Shown here piece by piece: positions 8,831 to 17,457 of a stretch of DNA of 64,000 nt; within the stretch, counting starts at the first letter, position 1, and each line of letters begins with the position of its first letter. Position numbers and translations under genes: made by a program. The notes beneath the pieces were generated by a model. It was not told the DNA's origin and did not search any database. It saw nothing but the letters and a program-made list of their open reading frames with translations. Source of the DNA: Spirosoma validum (GTDB lineage: Bacteria; Bacteroidota; Bacteroidia; Cytophagales; Spirosomataceae); assembly GCF_014699035.1 (NCBI RefSeq), contig NZ_JACXAA010000013.1:157701-221700 (forward strand). Direction: 5' to 3'.

Positions 8831-9241
8831 TCACTTTGTCGCAATCGGCACTTTCGTAAATCGACCCCAGGCCACAAAAGCGGCAAGCAGGGCAAAAACG
8901 ACATTGACACCAATGACTGATGCTTCTCCCCGCACAATATGAAAAATGCTGGCGCACAGCATAAGCACGATTAGGGCAACAGCCGCAATTGGGGTAAGTG
9001 TCGGCTGAATACGTAGCAACGAAGGTAGTATCAAGCCAACGGCCCCTGCTAAATCCACGATTCCGGTAAGTCTTACCAACGTAGCCGGAATCTGACCGGT
9101 CCAGGGCCACATGGTTGATAAATTGTCGATTGGTTGAGCCAACTTCATCCAGGCCGCCCAGACAAGACTGGCGGCTAGAATGATCTGTACAACCCAAAGA
9201 ATAACGTGCATTACGGTAAATGATTTTTGCTGATTTGCCAT
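8831..9241 (-). CDS. DoxX-family membrane protein
   Basis: With the start at 9241 (MANQQKSFTVMHVIL) the product is 136 residues with four hydrophobic helices. It shows the DoxX pattern: a first helix ending LVWAAWMKL, then RLTGIVDLAGAVGLILPSLL. The upstream in-frame extension to 9346 was rejected because it would run through the promoter and operators shared with the divergent HxlR gene. DoxX proteins are small inner-membrane proteins linked to redox or thiol stress. The gene is very likely controlled by the neighbouring HxlR regulator. Confidence 0.85.
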   Translation of the reverse strand: MANQQKSFTVMHVILWVVQIILAASLVWAAWMKLAQPIDNLSTMWPWTGQIPATLVRLTGIVDLAGAVGLILPSLLRIQPTLTPIAAVALIVLMLCASIFHIVRGEASVIGVNVVFALLAAFVAWGRFTKVPIATK

Positions 9242-9264
9242 CGTATTGCGTTTCGGTAATGGCT

Positions 9265-9333
9265 CAAAAGTATGTATATTCGCTATCCGATCGAAAGCGC
9301 TTCCTGTTTGGATAGCGCTATCCGAACGGATAG
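9265..9333. promoter_or_regulatory. doxX promoter with HxlR operator palindromes
   Basis: On the minus strand TACTTTTG (9265-9272) fits the Bacteroidota -7 element for the DoxX gene. Four CTATCC/GGATAG half-sites lie in the divergent region at 9283, 9310, 9318 and 9328. They form a perfect 14-bp palindrome GGATAGCGCTATCC (9310-9323) and an overlapping CTATCCG-AA-CGGATAG (9318-9333). The first half-site falls just behind the -7 element, where a bound repressor would block transcription. Confidence 0.65.
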
Positions 9334-9361
9334 TAACGGAACCCAAAATAACCCTGGATTG

Positions 9362-9700
9362 ATGTTGACAAGCGGAGGCTGCCCGAAGAATATGCTGTCT
9401 ATCAAAGACGCGTTAGAAGCGCTTGAAGGAAGGTGGAAACTGCTGATTTTGTTTTCATTGACTTCGGGTCCTAAACGCTTTAAGCAGATCGCTAAAGACG
9501 TTATCGGGATTACCGACAAAACCTTATCGAAAGAGCTGAAATGCCTGGAGGCCAATCAATTGGTGAAAAGGACCGTCCATGATACGTTTCCGCCAACGGT
9601 CGAATACGCCATTACGTCACACGGTCTATCGCTGGAGAAGGTTATTGAGGAGCTGCATTATTGGGGGTTAGCCCACCGCAAGGAGATTATTGGGAAATAG
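9362..9700 (+). CDS. HxlR-family winged-helix transcriptional regulator
   Basis: The 112-residue product from the ATG at 9362 has the HxlR layout. A Cys-Pro near the N-terminus is followed by IKDALEALEGRWKLLILF, then the recognition region FKQIAKDVIGITDKTLSKELKCLEANQLVKRTV and a wing. Members often sense electrophiles or oxidants through the N-terminal Cys. The longer frame from 9272 would place the operator palindromes inside the coding region and has no family similarity there. The gene is divergent from the DoxX gene, its probable target, and its last 14 bases overlap the end of the convergent cyclase gene. Confidence 0.88.
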   Translation: MLTSGGCPKNMLSIKDALEALEGRWKLLILFSLTSGPKRFKQIAKDVIGITDKTLSKELKCLEANQLVKRTVHDTFPPTVEYAITSHGLSLEKVIEELHYWGLAHRKEIIGK

Positions 9701-11696
9701 ATTGTGTTGGCCAATATGTCCCGACACGGGGCATGTTATCTGGCTGATGATCCAATTCAACAGCTTTTTTCTCAACAAAATACATTTTTATATCACCTTT
9801 CCCCTTCGCATTGATAACACCACGATAATCGAACGTAAAGCTGTCGTCGTCTTTCAACAGATTAAAAATCGATTCACTCACATTTACTTTTCCTGGCTGG
9901 CCATTGCTTTCGACTCTGCTGGCAGTATTCACCGTATCGCCCCATACATCGTACTGAAATTTTTTGACACCCACTACGCCTGCCACAACGGGTCCGCTGT
10001 GTATGCCTATGCGCATCTCAAAAGCAGGCTTACCGATTACATCGTTTTCCTCTTTTCTGTCTGCGATGAACGCCTGCATGTCCATGGCTGCCAGAACGGT
10101 ATTCCGGGTTGATTGCTGATCTGAGTGGGGGAGGTTACCCGCTGCCATGTAGGCATCGCCAATCGTCTTTATCTTCTCTATTTTGTATTTTTCCGTAATC
10201 AGATCAAAGGCTTTGAAACAGGCGTTGATTTCTTCCACCAACTGCTGAGGAGACATCGTTTCGGCCGTTTGGGTAAATGACTTGAAATCACTGAAAAGGA
10301 TAGCAACAGAACTAAAATTCTGAGCATCCACACTCCCTTTTTCTTTCAATTCATCGGCAATCTCCTTTGGTAAAATGTTGAGCAGTAACTCTTCCGAACG
10401 ATCCTTTTCTTTCTGCAAGGCTTCCCTCGATCGTCTAACATAATTCAGTCGATTCCAAAGCCCTAAAGCCACAACAACGATAAAGCCTAACGAGACGATG
10501 ATCATGTTCCGTTGCTGTTCTTTTTTTCGAACTTCTTCTTTATGTTGTTGCTGAATAACCTGTTCTTTTCGGGCATGGGAAACACTATCGACCAGTTGCT
10601 GCTTTTGAAACTCCATATTCTGTGCCTGACTGGCAATTTCCTGCAACTGCGAGCTGTCTTTGTGAACGATAGACTTCTCATAAAAATGAAGCGCCGAACT
10701 ATTATTTCCCAAAGCCTTATAGGATTTGTAAAGGCATTCGCAGGCTTCTCGTTTTAGTGTTAAAGCGCCTAATTTTTCAGCGATGTTGAGACCTTCCTTA
10801 CAGTTTTCAATCCCCTGAGACCTTTTCCCCATTTTATTCAGCAAATCGCCAAGCGCAATTTTTAAATTGCTGATGTACTGTAGGTTGTTGATTTCCTTAC
10901 CTATGACCAGACCATGTGTATAATATGAAAGGGCCCGATCAGACTTATTTTGATGATTGAATAATTCGCCTAAACTGTATAGCACTTCGGTTTGCCTCAG
11001 CTTATTGCCTAATTTGTTGGCAATGATTAATGACTGGTTAAGGTAATTATAGGCATCGGGATATTTTTGTTGCTTTATATAAATCTCACCGATTCCATTT
11101 AAGGTCTGTGCTAGTGAGACGGAATCGTTAATTACTTTTTGTAAAGTATAGGCTTTTTGATAGTAGGCCATACCATTTGAAAAATCTTTGATCGACACAT
11201 AAATTCCGCCAATATTTTGAGTGGTTGAGGCAATAATTTTTCGATCTCCTATTTTTTTCTGTATGGCAATGGCCTGTTTATACAACTCAAGCGCCTTTAG
11301 TTTATTCCCGAGGTAATAATAAACAGCCCCCATGTTGTTCAGGGCCGATGACATTCCTTTTTTATTATTGGCTATTTGATAGACGAATTTACTTTTATCG
11401 AAGAATTGAAGCGCTTTTGCGTAGTTACCCTGGTAATAATACGCGAGAGCAATTTGATTAAGACTTTTCCCGGCTCCGTCCAGTTGATTTAGTTTTTGAT
11501 AGATGGACAAGCTTTTTTCGGCCAATCCTAACGCGTCGACAAAATCGCCTGAGCTCATTTTCTGCTCCCCAGCTTTAAATAAACTGTCAGCTTGGTGTGT
11601 GTTTTGTCGATGAGCGGGTGTATCTGCCTGTGCGATTACGTTTTCTACAGTGGTCAGTAAAAATAGAAAAGCAAGAAGTCGCGCTGTATGTGTCAC
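9687..11696 (-). CDS. TPR-containing class III adenylate cyclase, membrane-anchored
   Basis: Domain order in 669 residues: signal peptide (1-22), about six to seven TPR repeats (30-340), a coiled-coil linker, one transmembrane helix (397-417), and a cyclase homology domain (462-640). The metal-binding aspartates are Asp470 (ILFSDF) and Asp514 (IGDAYM). Lys510 and Asp583 (DVWGD) are the residues that select ATP over GTP in adenylate cyclases. Asn590 and Arg594 (NTASR) are the transition-state residues. The enzyme therefore looks active, with periplasmic TPRs as sensor and a cytosolic cyclase. The Crp/Fnr protein at 20.7 kb is one possible cAMP receptor, but that link is only inferred. Confidence 0.92.
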   Translation of the reverse strand: MTHTARLLAFLFLLTTVENVIAQADTPAHRQNTHQADSLFKAGEQKMSSGDFVDALGLAEKSLSIYQKLNQLDGAGKSLNQIALAYYYQGNYAKALQFFDKSKFVYQIANNKKGMSSALNNMGAVYYYLGNKLKALELYKQAIAIQKKIGDRKIIASTTQNIGGIYVSIKDFSNGMAYYQKAYTLQKVINDSVSLAQTLNGIGEIYIKQQKYPDAYNYLNQSLIIANKLGNKLRQTEVLYSLGELFNHQNKSDRALSYYTHGLVIGKEINNLQYISNLKIALGDLLNKMGKRSQGIENCKEGLNIAEKLGALTLKREACECLYKSYKALGNNSSALHFYEKSIVHKDSSQLQEIASQAQNMEFQKQQLVDSVSHARKEQVIQQQHKEEVRKKEQQRNMIIVSLGFIVVVALGLWNRLNYVRRSREALQKEKDRSEELLLNILPKEIADELKEKGSVDAQNFSSVAILFSDFKSFTQTAETMSPQQLVEEINACFKAFDLITEKYKIEKIKTIGDAYMAAGNLPHSDQQSTRNTVLAAMDMQAFIADRKEENDVIGKPAFEMRIGIHSGPVVAGVVGVKKFQYDVWGDTVNTASRVESNGQPGKVNVSESIFNLLKDDDSFTFDYRGVINAKGKGDIKMYFVEKKAVELDHQPDNMPRVGTYWPTQSISQ

Positions 11697-11846
11697 GGTA
11701 GGTTACTTGTAAGTAAAGACGTATTTCCGGGTTTATTATACATCATTGAGACGCAACAAGCTAGGTTCTGCCACTATCGAATTAAAAAGAGGTGGCAGAA
11801 GCTCATTTGCTGCATAAGTGTTTTTAGTGTCCGGCGCAATGATATT

Positions 11847-11896
11847 CTCACAAACAAACGTATCCGGTTATTACGCCGGATACGTTTGTTTGTGAG
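11847..11896. terminator. 21-bp perfect hairpin between cyclase and gnd
   Basis: Bases 11847-11867 and 11876-11896 are perfect reverse complements with an 8-base loop. The hairpin lies between the gnd stop and the cyclase start, both on the minus strand, so it should end the gnd transcript. There is no T run. Nothing else was recognised in the 293-base gap. Confidence 0.6.
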
Positions 11897-11989
11897 GGTG
11901 TTATACTTAATGATGCTCCTGATTGGTAAATGGCTTGGCAATTGTTCTACCAGTTTTTACAAAGTACCGGAATATCACTATACGCTCGT

Positions 11990-13444
11990 TTAGCTATTGT
12001 ATGCGGTTGACACTGTATCGCCCCCCTCACCTGTCCAGTTGGTGTGGAAGAACTGACCACGGGGCTTGTCGATACGTTCGTAGGTGTGTGCGCCAAAGTA
12101 GTCGCGTTGGGCCTGCAGCAGGTTAGCGGGTAACCATTCGCTACGGAAGCCATCCAGATAGCAAAGCGCGGATGTAAGCGCGGGAACGGGAATACCGTTG
12201 CTCAGAGCGGCAGCGCACACCCGGCGCCAACCGGCTTGTGCTGCTTCGATCTTTTGTTTGAAGAAATCGTCGAGCAGCAGGTTCGGCAAGGCTGGATTGT
12301 TATCAAACGCTTTATTGATGTCGGCCAGAAACGCCGATCGGATAATGCAACCACCCCGCCACATCAGCGCAATATCACCGTAATTCAGTTGCCAGTTGTA
12401 GTCTTTGGCCGCTGCCATCAGCAAGTTATACCCCTGGGCGTACGAAATGATCTTAGCACCATAAAGCGCCATTTTCAAATCATCGATCAGTTGCGCCTTG
12501 TCACCCTCAAATTTGGGCTTTGGACCACTAATTACTTTCGCGGCCTGGGTACGTAGTTCTTTCTGCGCCGACAAAAAACGAGCGAATACCGATTCGCCGA
12601 TCAGGGTTAGCGGAACTCCCATCTCAAGAGCCGCCGATCCTGTCCATTTTCCGGTACCTTTTTGTCCGGCGGTATCCAGAATTTTATCGACCATCGGCTT
12701 TCCGTCTTCATCTTTGTACGCCAGGATGTCGGCTGTAATTTCAATCAGGTACGAGTCCAGTTCTTCGGTATTCCACTTTTTGAATACTTCATGCATTTCA
12801 TCGGGGCTCATGTACAGCAGGTCCTTCATAACCTGATAAGCCTCGCCAATAATCTGCATATCGCCATACTCGATGCCATTGTGCACCATTTTTACAAAGT
12901 GACCAGCGCCGTCGCTCCCCACCCAGTCGCAGCAGGGGACACCTCCGTCTACTTTGGCGGCAATGGACTGAAAAATGTCTTTGACGAACGGCCAGGCTTT
13001 TTCGCTTCCTCCCGGCATCATCGAAGGCCCCATCAGAGCGCCGATTTCTCCGCCGGAAACGCCGGTTCCAACGTAAAGAAATCCTTTGCTTTCTACGTAT
13101 TTGGTCCGACGAATGGTATCGACGAAATACGAGTTCCCTCCATCGATGATGATATCGCCCGGCTCCAGGTGTGGAATGATCAGTTCAATAAAATCATCGA
13201 CGGCCTGGCCGGCCTTCACCAGCAACATCACTTTACGGGGTCTTTTAAGAGAAGCAATTAATTCTTCAATGGAACGCGTGCCAATGAAGTTTTTCTGGAA
13301 ACCTCTGCCGCCGATAAATTTGTCTACCTTCTCCACTGTTCGATTCGAAACAGCGACAGTAAACCCTTTACTTTCCATGTTGAGCACGAGGTTTTCCCCC
13401 ATGACGGCCAGGCCGATTAAGCCGATATCTGCAAGCTTTGTCAT
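11990..13444 (-). CDS. gnd: 6-phosphogluconate dehydrogenase, decarboxylating
   Basis: From the ATG at 13444 the product is 484 residues, the usual length for the long (E. coli-type) enzyme. The N-terminus has the NADP-binding signature IGLAVMGENLVLNM and the dinucleotide discriminator SNRT. The catalytic segment is GAGHFVKMVHNGIEYGDMQ, with the Lys and His-Asn. It converts 6-phosphogluconate and NADP+ to ribulose 5-phosphate, CO2 and NADPH in the pentose phosphate pathway. The 13-residue extension to 13483 lacks family similarity and was left out. No zwf or pgl gene adjoins it, so the pathway is split on this chromosome. Confidence 0.96.
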   Translation of the reverse strand: MTKLADIGLIGLAVMGENLVLNMESKGFTVAVSNRTVEKVDKFIGGRGFQKNFIGTRSIEELIASLKRPRKVMLLVKAGQAVDDFIELIIPHLEPGDIIIDGGNSYFVDTIRRTKYVESKGFLYVGTGVSGGEIGALMGPSMMPGGSEKAWPFVKDIFQSIAAKVDGGVPCCDWVGSDGAGHFVKMVHNGIEYGDMQIIGEAYQVMKDLLYMSPDEMHEVFKKWNTEELDSYLIEITADILAYKDEDGKPMVDKILDTAGQKGTGKWTGSAALEMGVPLTLIGESVFARFLSAQKELRTQAAKVISGPKPKFEGDKAQLIDDLKMALYGAKIISYAQGYNLLMAAAKDYNWQLNYGDIALMWRGGCIIRSAFLADINKAFDNNPALPNLLLDDFFKQKIEAAQAGWRRVCAAALSNGIPVPALTSALCYLDGFRSEWLPANLLQAQRDYFGAHTYERIDKPRGQFFHTNWTGEGGDTVSTAYNS

Positions 13445-13642
13445 TATGATGTGATTTGTTAAACTATACCAGACAGGACACACCTTGCCGGAGAAATCGG
13501 CTCGCTGCTGTTCCTGTCAATACTTAAAGCATTTTTACCGCTTTTGATAACCTATTGTACTGGTCAGTGGCGCGTAAATATACAGATGTCCTGTTCGCTA
13601 ACTTTCCTATACAATCTGGATTGAACGGATAATAACGAATGA

Positions 13643-13697
13643 ACAAACGCATCGAAGCCGCAGAATGATGGATTATCTGCGGCTTCGATGCGTTTGT
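13643..13697. repeat. 22-bp perfect inverted repeat upstream of gnd
   Basis: Bases 13643-13664 and 13676-13697 are perfect reverse complements with an 11-base loop. The arm starts ACAAACGCATCGAAGCC. It may serve as a terminator for the SDR remnant. Confidence 0.7.
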
Positions 13698-13720
13698 AAT
13701 GGCTAAGAAGATGGTTGACT

Positions 13721-13739
13721 TAGTGGAGGCAGGCTCTTA
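13721..13739 (+). repeat. Partial copy of the 51-kb hairpin repeat
   Basis: TAGTGGAGGCAGGCTCTTA matches 51045-51063 at 18 of 19 bases. Only the left half of that hairpin is present, directly beside the broken SDR gene. Confidence 0.6.
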
Positions 13740-13745
13740 GATAAA

Positions 13746-14085
13746 CTAAACAGACTGCTTCATCTGGTTGAACCAGATACGCAAATCTTTGGCGGAGCCG
13801 TTGGCTCTGTCTGCGCTGGTGCCGTAGGTCAGTTCCGTTTTGCTTCAGTTGCTCAAAAATTGCGTCGATAGAACCGCTTACGGATGGAGCATGGTCGTGT
13901 AAGCCTTTACCACCCAAACCTGTATTGAGGGCGGGCGGAATTACTTCGATCACCTCAACGCCTTTCGCTTTTACCAGCGCCCGTAACGACAGCGTAAACG
14001 AGCGAAAAAATGCCTTGATAGCCGAATAGACTGGTAGTGGTAGGTCAATCTTACATCTTCGGATACGCATAGATGAGACATCCAA
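13746..14085 (-). pseudogene. Short-chain dehydrogenase remnant (C-terminal half, frameshifted)
   Basis: The remaining frame begins at the active-site region (PLPVYSAIKAFFRSF, containing the Tyr-x-x-x-Lys pair) and continues GVEVIEVIPPALNTGLGGKGLH, which is typical of DltE-like SDRs of this phylum. After EQLKQNGTDL the frame is lost. The natural ending ELTYGTSADRANGSAKDL...FNQMKQSV lies in another frame and stops at 13746. The N-terminal Rossmann fold and the GxxxGxG motif are absent. This is a dead gene with one frameshift and a large 5' deletion. Confidence 0.8.
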
Positions 14086-14164
14086 CGATAACGCCCTCTA
14101 TAATCCACATATAAAGCGTGTTATAGTTTACGATCCGTCGAATCAGAAAGTGAAATCCAGCGGC

Positions 14165-14311
14165 TCACAGGGCAATAGGAATGCCGAAAATGAACTGGAG
14201 CACATTGTTTTCCTGCTGGGGATGGACGAAGCCATAACCGATTATGATCACACCCATAAGGGCGATAATCATAAGTGGGGTTATGATATCGAATATCTTT
14301 GCGAAGTTCAT
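14165..14311 (-). CDS. Possible small membrane protein, 48 aa
   Basis: This short frame encodes MNFAKIFDIITPLMIIALMG followed by VIIIGYGFVHPQQENNVLQF and a hydrophobic end. One clear transmembrane helix (about residues 9-28) and a second weak hydrophobic stretch are seen. No family was recognised. The reading frame continues past the TGA with hydrophobic and basic residues (AAGFHFLIRRIVNYNTLYVDYR), so a nonsense change in a longer protein is possible. It lies downstream of the epoxide hydrolase on the same strand, with 32 bases between. Confidence 0.4.
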   Translation of the reverse strand: MNFAKIFDIITPLMIIALMGVIIIGYGFVHPQQENNVLQFIFGIPIAL

Positions 14312-14343
14312 GATCGCTGCTGGTTAGGTTAGTAACTAGTGTG

Positions 14344-15495
14344 TCATCTACTACGTAGTGGCCGGAAGAAATCGCGCAATTCATCCGCCAGCGTTTCGGG
14401 TTCTTCTAAAGCCGCAAAGTGACCACCATGCGGCATCTTACTCCACCGCTGGATGTTCAGACTACGTTCGGCAAACTCGCGTGGCGGTGGATTATCCTTC
14501 GGAAAAATAGCCATGCCTACGGGTACCTCAACCCGCCCGCCCGGTTGGTAGGATGGCGTATGCGTTTCTTCGTAGTACCCCCGAATAGCTGACCCGATGG
14601 AGTCGGTAACCCAATACAACATGATGTTGGTCAGCAATTCATCTTTGGTATAAACGCTCTCCAGATCACCGTTGCAGTCGCTCCAGGTGCGGAATTTTTC
14701 GATAATCCAGGCGGCTAAACCAACGGGTGAATCGTTCAGACCATAGGCCAGCGACTGCGGTTTAGTACCCTGGACCATCGCGTAGGCGCCTTCCTGCATA
14801 CCCATCTGCTGCATCTGCTCCATGTACTGCTTTTCGGCATCCGATAGCGTTTTTGGATCAGCGTTCAGGCTAGCCTGAAAGCCAACATCGGTCATGTGCA
14901 CACCAGTTAACGCATCCGGATATTTCTGACCCAATAGCTCAGAGACAGCCGCTCCTCCATCGCCACCGGCGGCCGCGTAACGGTGATAACCCAGGTTTTC
15001 GGTCATCAGTTTATGCCAGTGTTCGGCCACTCGGCCCAGATTGAAACCCGGCTTGGTTGGCTTATCGGAGAACCCAAAACCCGGAAACGATAGCACAATC
15101 ACATCGAATGAATCGGCCGGGTTTTTCCCAAATCGCGCGGGGTCAGTAAGCATCGGAATGATTTTGTACATCCGGAAGAAGGAGTCTGGCCAGCCATGTG
15201 TCAGCACCAGCGGGATTGGATTGGGGCCTTTTCCCTTCTCGTAAATGAAGTGGATATTCAGGCCATCGACCATGGCTTTGTAGTGCGTAAACTGGTTGAG
15301 CATGGCTTCCTGCTTTCGCCAGTCGAACTGATTTTGCCAGTAATTGGCCAGTTCTTTCAAGTATTCCCGGTTCGTACCATACTCCCAGTTGGCGTCTTCT
15401 GGCTCATCGGGCCAGCGGGTGTCAGCTAAGCGTTCCTTCAAATCATCGAGAACCGACTGAGGAACGTTGATATGAAATGTTTTTGCATTAACCAT
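14344..15495 (-). CDS. Epoxide hydrolase (EHN-domain alpha/beta hydrolase), copy 1
   Basis: The 383-residue protein has the epoxide hydrolase N-terminal domain (residues 1-100, FHINVPQSVLDDLKERL...TRWPDEPE). An alpha/beta hydrolase core follows. The oxyanion motif is HGWPDS (100-105), the nucleophile is Asp179 in GGDGGA, and the catalytic His is His359 in GGHFAALE. It should open epoxides to diols. There is no signal peptide, so it is cytosolic. A close paralogue lies at 18.9-20.0 kb with the same N-terminal pattern, which indicates an ancestral duplication. The physiological substrate is unknown. Confidence 0.9.
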   Translation of the reverse strand: MVNAKTFHINVPQSVLDDLKERLADTRWPDEPEDANWEYGTNREYLKELANYWQNQFDWRKQEAMLNQFTHYKAMVDGLNIHFIYEKGKGPNPIPLVLTHGWPDSFFRMYKIIPMLTDPARFGKNPADSFDVIVLSFPGFGFSDKPTKPGFNLGRVAEHWHKLMTENLGYHRYAAAGGDGGAAVSELLGQKYPDALTGVHMTDVGFQASLNADPKTLSDAEKQYMEQMQQMGMQEGAYAMVQGTKPQSLAYGLNDSPVGLAAWIIEKFRTWSDCNGDLESVYTKDELLTNIMLYWVTDSIGSAIRGYYEETHTPSYQPGGRVEVPVGMAIFPKDNPPPREFAERSLNIQRWSKMPHGGHFAALEEPETLADELRDFFRPLRSR

Positions 15496-15555
15496 AGACT
15501 ATCTACGTTTTTGTTCAAACACTGTTGACTAGTTAACCCACTAACCTCCCGATTG

Positions 15556-16119
15556 TTAGCCTGACGAAACGCGCCGGAACAAATTCGGATAGTCGATCAC
15601 CATCTTATCGGCGTCGACGGGGAGGTCGGCGCTAAAAGAACTATCCGGCTGTTGAAATCGGTAGCAATCGTCGGTCAGTCGTATGTATAATTGGCTAACT
15701 GAACTGATCTTCCCGGCGGGTAAATCGATATACACTACGTTTATCTGCTGTGGTTGTTCGGACAAAAAGCGCAGCCGCCGAATGGGTAAGGTGTTCGTAA
15801 AAGGGGATAAGGTTAGATCAACATCAATGCAGCCAGCCAGCTCCGGTAATAAGTTTCCTTCCCGATCATACCACTCTCCTCGTCCGTTGGTAGTCAACTG
15901 TATCAATACGTCATTTGCTGCGTCACTACGTATAATCACTTCCCGCACAGCCCAACGGTTGTCGATACGTATCTGGTAGTGCAGCGAGTAAGGTCTACCC
16001 TCATACATGCCAATCAATTGCCCATCGGCCAGTAGTCCACCCTCTGCGGGTGTCAAGATGAAATATTCCAGTCCTGTCCATTGAATAGCTTGCCAGACTA
16101 CCGTTCGCGCTGTTGTCAT
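15556..16119 (-). CDS. Putative glycolipid-binding protein (PF06475-like)
   Basis: The 187-residue protein has no signal peptide. Its sequence follows the putative glycolipid-binding family: VWQAIQWTGLEYF near the start, GRPYSLHYQIRID and the loop GRGEWYDREGNLLPELAGCIDVDLTLSPFTNTLPI, ended by LFRRV. Members are small cytosolic beta-rich proteins whose function has not been shown directly. It stands 60 bases upstream of the epoxide hydrolase on the same strand and could be co-transcribed with it. Family assignment is from pattern memory. Confidence 0.75.
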   Translation of the reverse strand: MTTARTVVWQAIQWTGLEYFILTPAEGGLLADGQLIGMYEGRPYSLHYQIRIDNRWAVREVIIRSDAANDVLIQLTTNGRGEWYDREGNLLPELAGCIDVDLTLSPFTNTLPIRRLRFLSEQPQQINVVYIDLPAGKISSVSQLYIRLTDDCYRFQQPDSSFSADLPVDADKMVIDYPNLFRRVSSG

Positions 16120-16297
16120 CGCCTTCCGTTTTCCTTCGGTTCTCAGACAAACTCTAACGTACTGACTTTGTTTTCAGTGGTAATATGGCAGAACAGCCGT
16201 TTATAACCGCTTCACCATTAGATCAATTCGGCAAAATCGCCAAACAAAAAAGTAGCATAGGAATTATACATAGACAGGTTTTCTTACGATTAGAGCT

Positions 16298-16642
16298 ATG
16301 GCAAACAAGACCGATGCAAAAGAAGCCGTACTGGCATTTATCAAGGCGCTGAATGACGAAGATTTCGATGCTGCCCGCGGTTTACTTACCGATGATATGT
16401 CGTTCGTGGGCGTGATGGGCACCCGCGATGGTGGAGATGTATATATCGAGGATATGAAGAAAATGCGCTTTAAGTACGATGTTCAGAAAGTTTTCGTAGA
16501 CGGCTCGGATGTCTGTTTGTGGTATACGATTGATATGGGCGGTCCGAAAATATTCAGCAGCGGCTGGTACACGACTGAAGGAGGTAAGGTTAAATCGCTC
16601 AAAGTCCTGTTCGACCCGCGTCCTCTTCTTGAAAAAAAATGA
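16298..16642 (+). CDS. SnoaL-like/NTF2-fold protein
   Basis: The 114-residue cytosolic protein has the SnoaL cone-fold pattern. A helix KEAVLAFIKALNDEDFDAARGLLTDD is followed by SFVGVMGTRDGGDVYIEDM and strands ending WYTTEGGKVKSLKVLFDPRP. Such proteins range from cyclases and isomerases to ligand binders, so the reaction cannot be named. The gene is 24 bases upstream of a RibD-type reductase on the same strand, probably in one transcript. Confidence 0.8.
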   Translation: MANKTDAKEAVLAFIKALNDEDFDAARGLLTDDMSFVGVMGTRDGGDVYIEDMKKMRFKYDVQKVFVDGSDVCLWYTIDMGGPKIFSSGWYTTEGGKVKSLKVLFDPRPLLEKK

Positions 16643-16666
16643 ATTAGCCAATAAAAAAACTCACTT

Positions 16667-17233
16667 ATGCGAAATGTGATTCTTCAGGAATGGGTTACCA
16701 TCGATGGCTATGCCGCTGGTCCCAACGGCGAACTCGACTTCTTTCCGGCACCGGAGTTGAGTAAAGATTCGGATGAAGATATCTTCGGCTTTATGGACAA
16801 CATCGACACGATTCTGCTCGGCGCTGTTACGTACCATATGTTTGCAGATTACTGGCCTCAAGCCACAACGGATATGGAAATCATTGCGGATCGGTTGAAT
16901 AGTACGCTAAAATTTGTCTTCTCGCGAACGTTGAAGCAAGCACCTTGGGGAAAATGGCAACCTGCAACGGTAATCAGCGCAGATGCTGTTGAAGCGGTAC
17001 GGGATTTAAAGCAACAACCCGGTAAGGATATGGTTTTATGGGGCAGTATTTCGCTGGCTCAGTCGCTCATGAAAGCGGACTTGATTGACGAGTATCATCT
17101 GCGCGTCTGTCCGTCTGTGTTGGGTACCGGCAAAGCGCTCTTCCCCAGTGAGCTTGCCCGTCCGCAAATGAAGCCTATCGATACCCGGACGTATGAGTCA
17201 GGTGTCATTTTGCTACGTTACGAGTCAGTCTGA
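16667..17233 (+). CDS. Dihydrofolate reductase-family (RibD C-terminal-like) protein, copy 1
   Basis: The 188-residue protein shows the RibD_C/DHFR fold marks: MRNVILQEWVTIDGYAAGPNG, DTILLGAVTYHMF, and near the C-terminus DEYHLRVCPSVLGTGKALFP. These proteins bind NADPH; most stand-alone copies have no proven substrate and are not the main DHFR. Two further members lie at 20.1 and 31.8 kb. It follows the SnoaL-like gene closely and probably shares its transcript. Confidence 0.88.
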   Translation: MRNVILQEWVTIDGYAAGPNGELDFFPAPELSKDSDEDIFGFMDNIDTILLGAVTYHMFADYWPQATTDMEIIADRLNSTLKFVFSRTLKQAPWGKWQPATVISADAVEAVRDLKQQPGKDMVLWGSISLAQSLMKADLIDEYHLRVCPSVLGTGKALFPSELARPQMKPIDTRTYESGVILLRYESV

Positions 17234-17238
17234 ACCGA

Positions 17239-17457
17239 GTTGAATCTGAGTACTTAACTCTTCAGCTTTTTACGCCTGGTGGTACTAACATCTATTACGA
17301 GGAAATCAACAATCCACAAAAATCGCATCGGGTATTACTACACGGCGGCTTTGGCCACATTGATTCTTTCAATTGGATTCTTCTATACTTAGCCGACCAT
17401 TTCTCATTGATTGGGATTGAAGATCCTTATTCTAATTTCCTGAAAAAAACCGGCTGA
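17239..17457 (+). pseudogene. Alpha/beta hydrolase N-terminal remnant
   Basis: The frame reads TNIYYEEINNPQKSHRVLLH and continues GGFGHIDSFNWILLYLADHF, then SLIGIEDPYS. This matches the first strands and the HGG oxyanion motif of a proline-iminopeptidase-like hydrolase. It breaks off where the glycine-rich turn (IDSRGHGKS in relatives) should follow. No start codon precedes it and a stop comes at 17455-17457. The nucleophile elbow and catalytic His are missing. Its end overlaps the convergent haloacetate dehalogenase-like gene by 26 bases. Confidence 0.7.
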
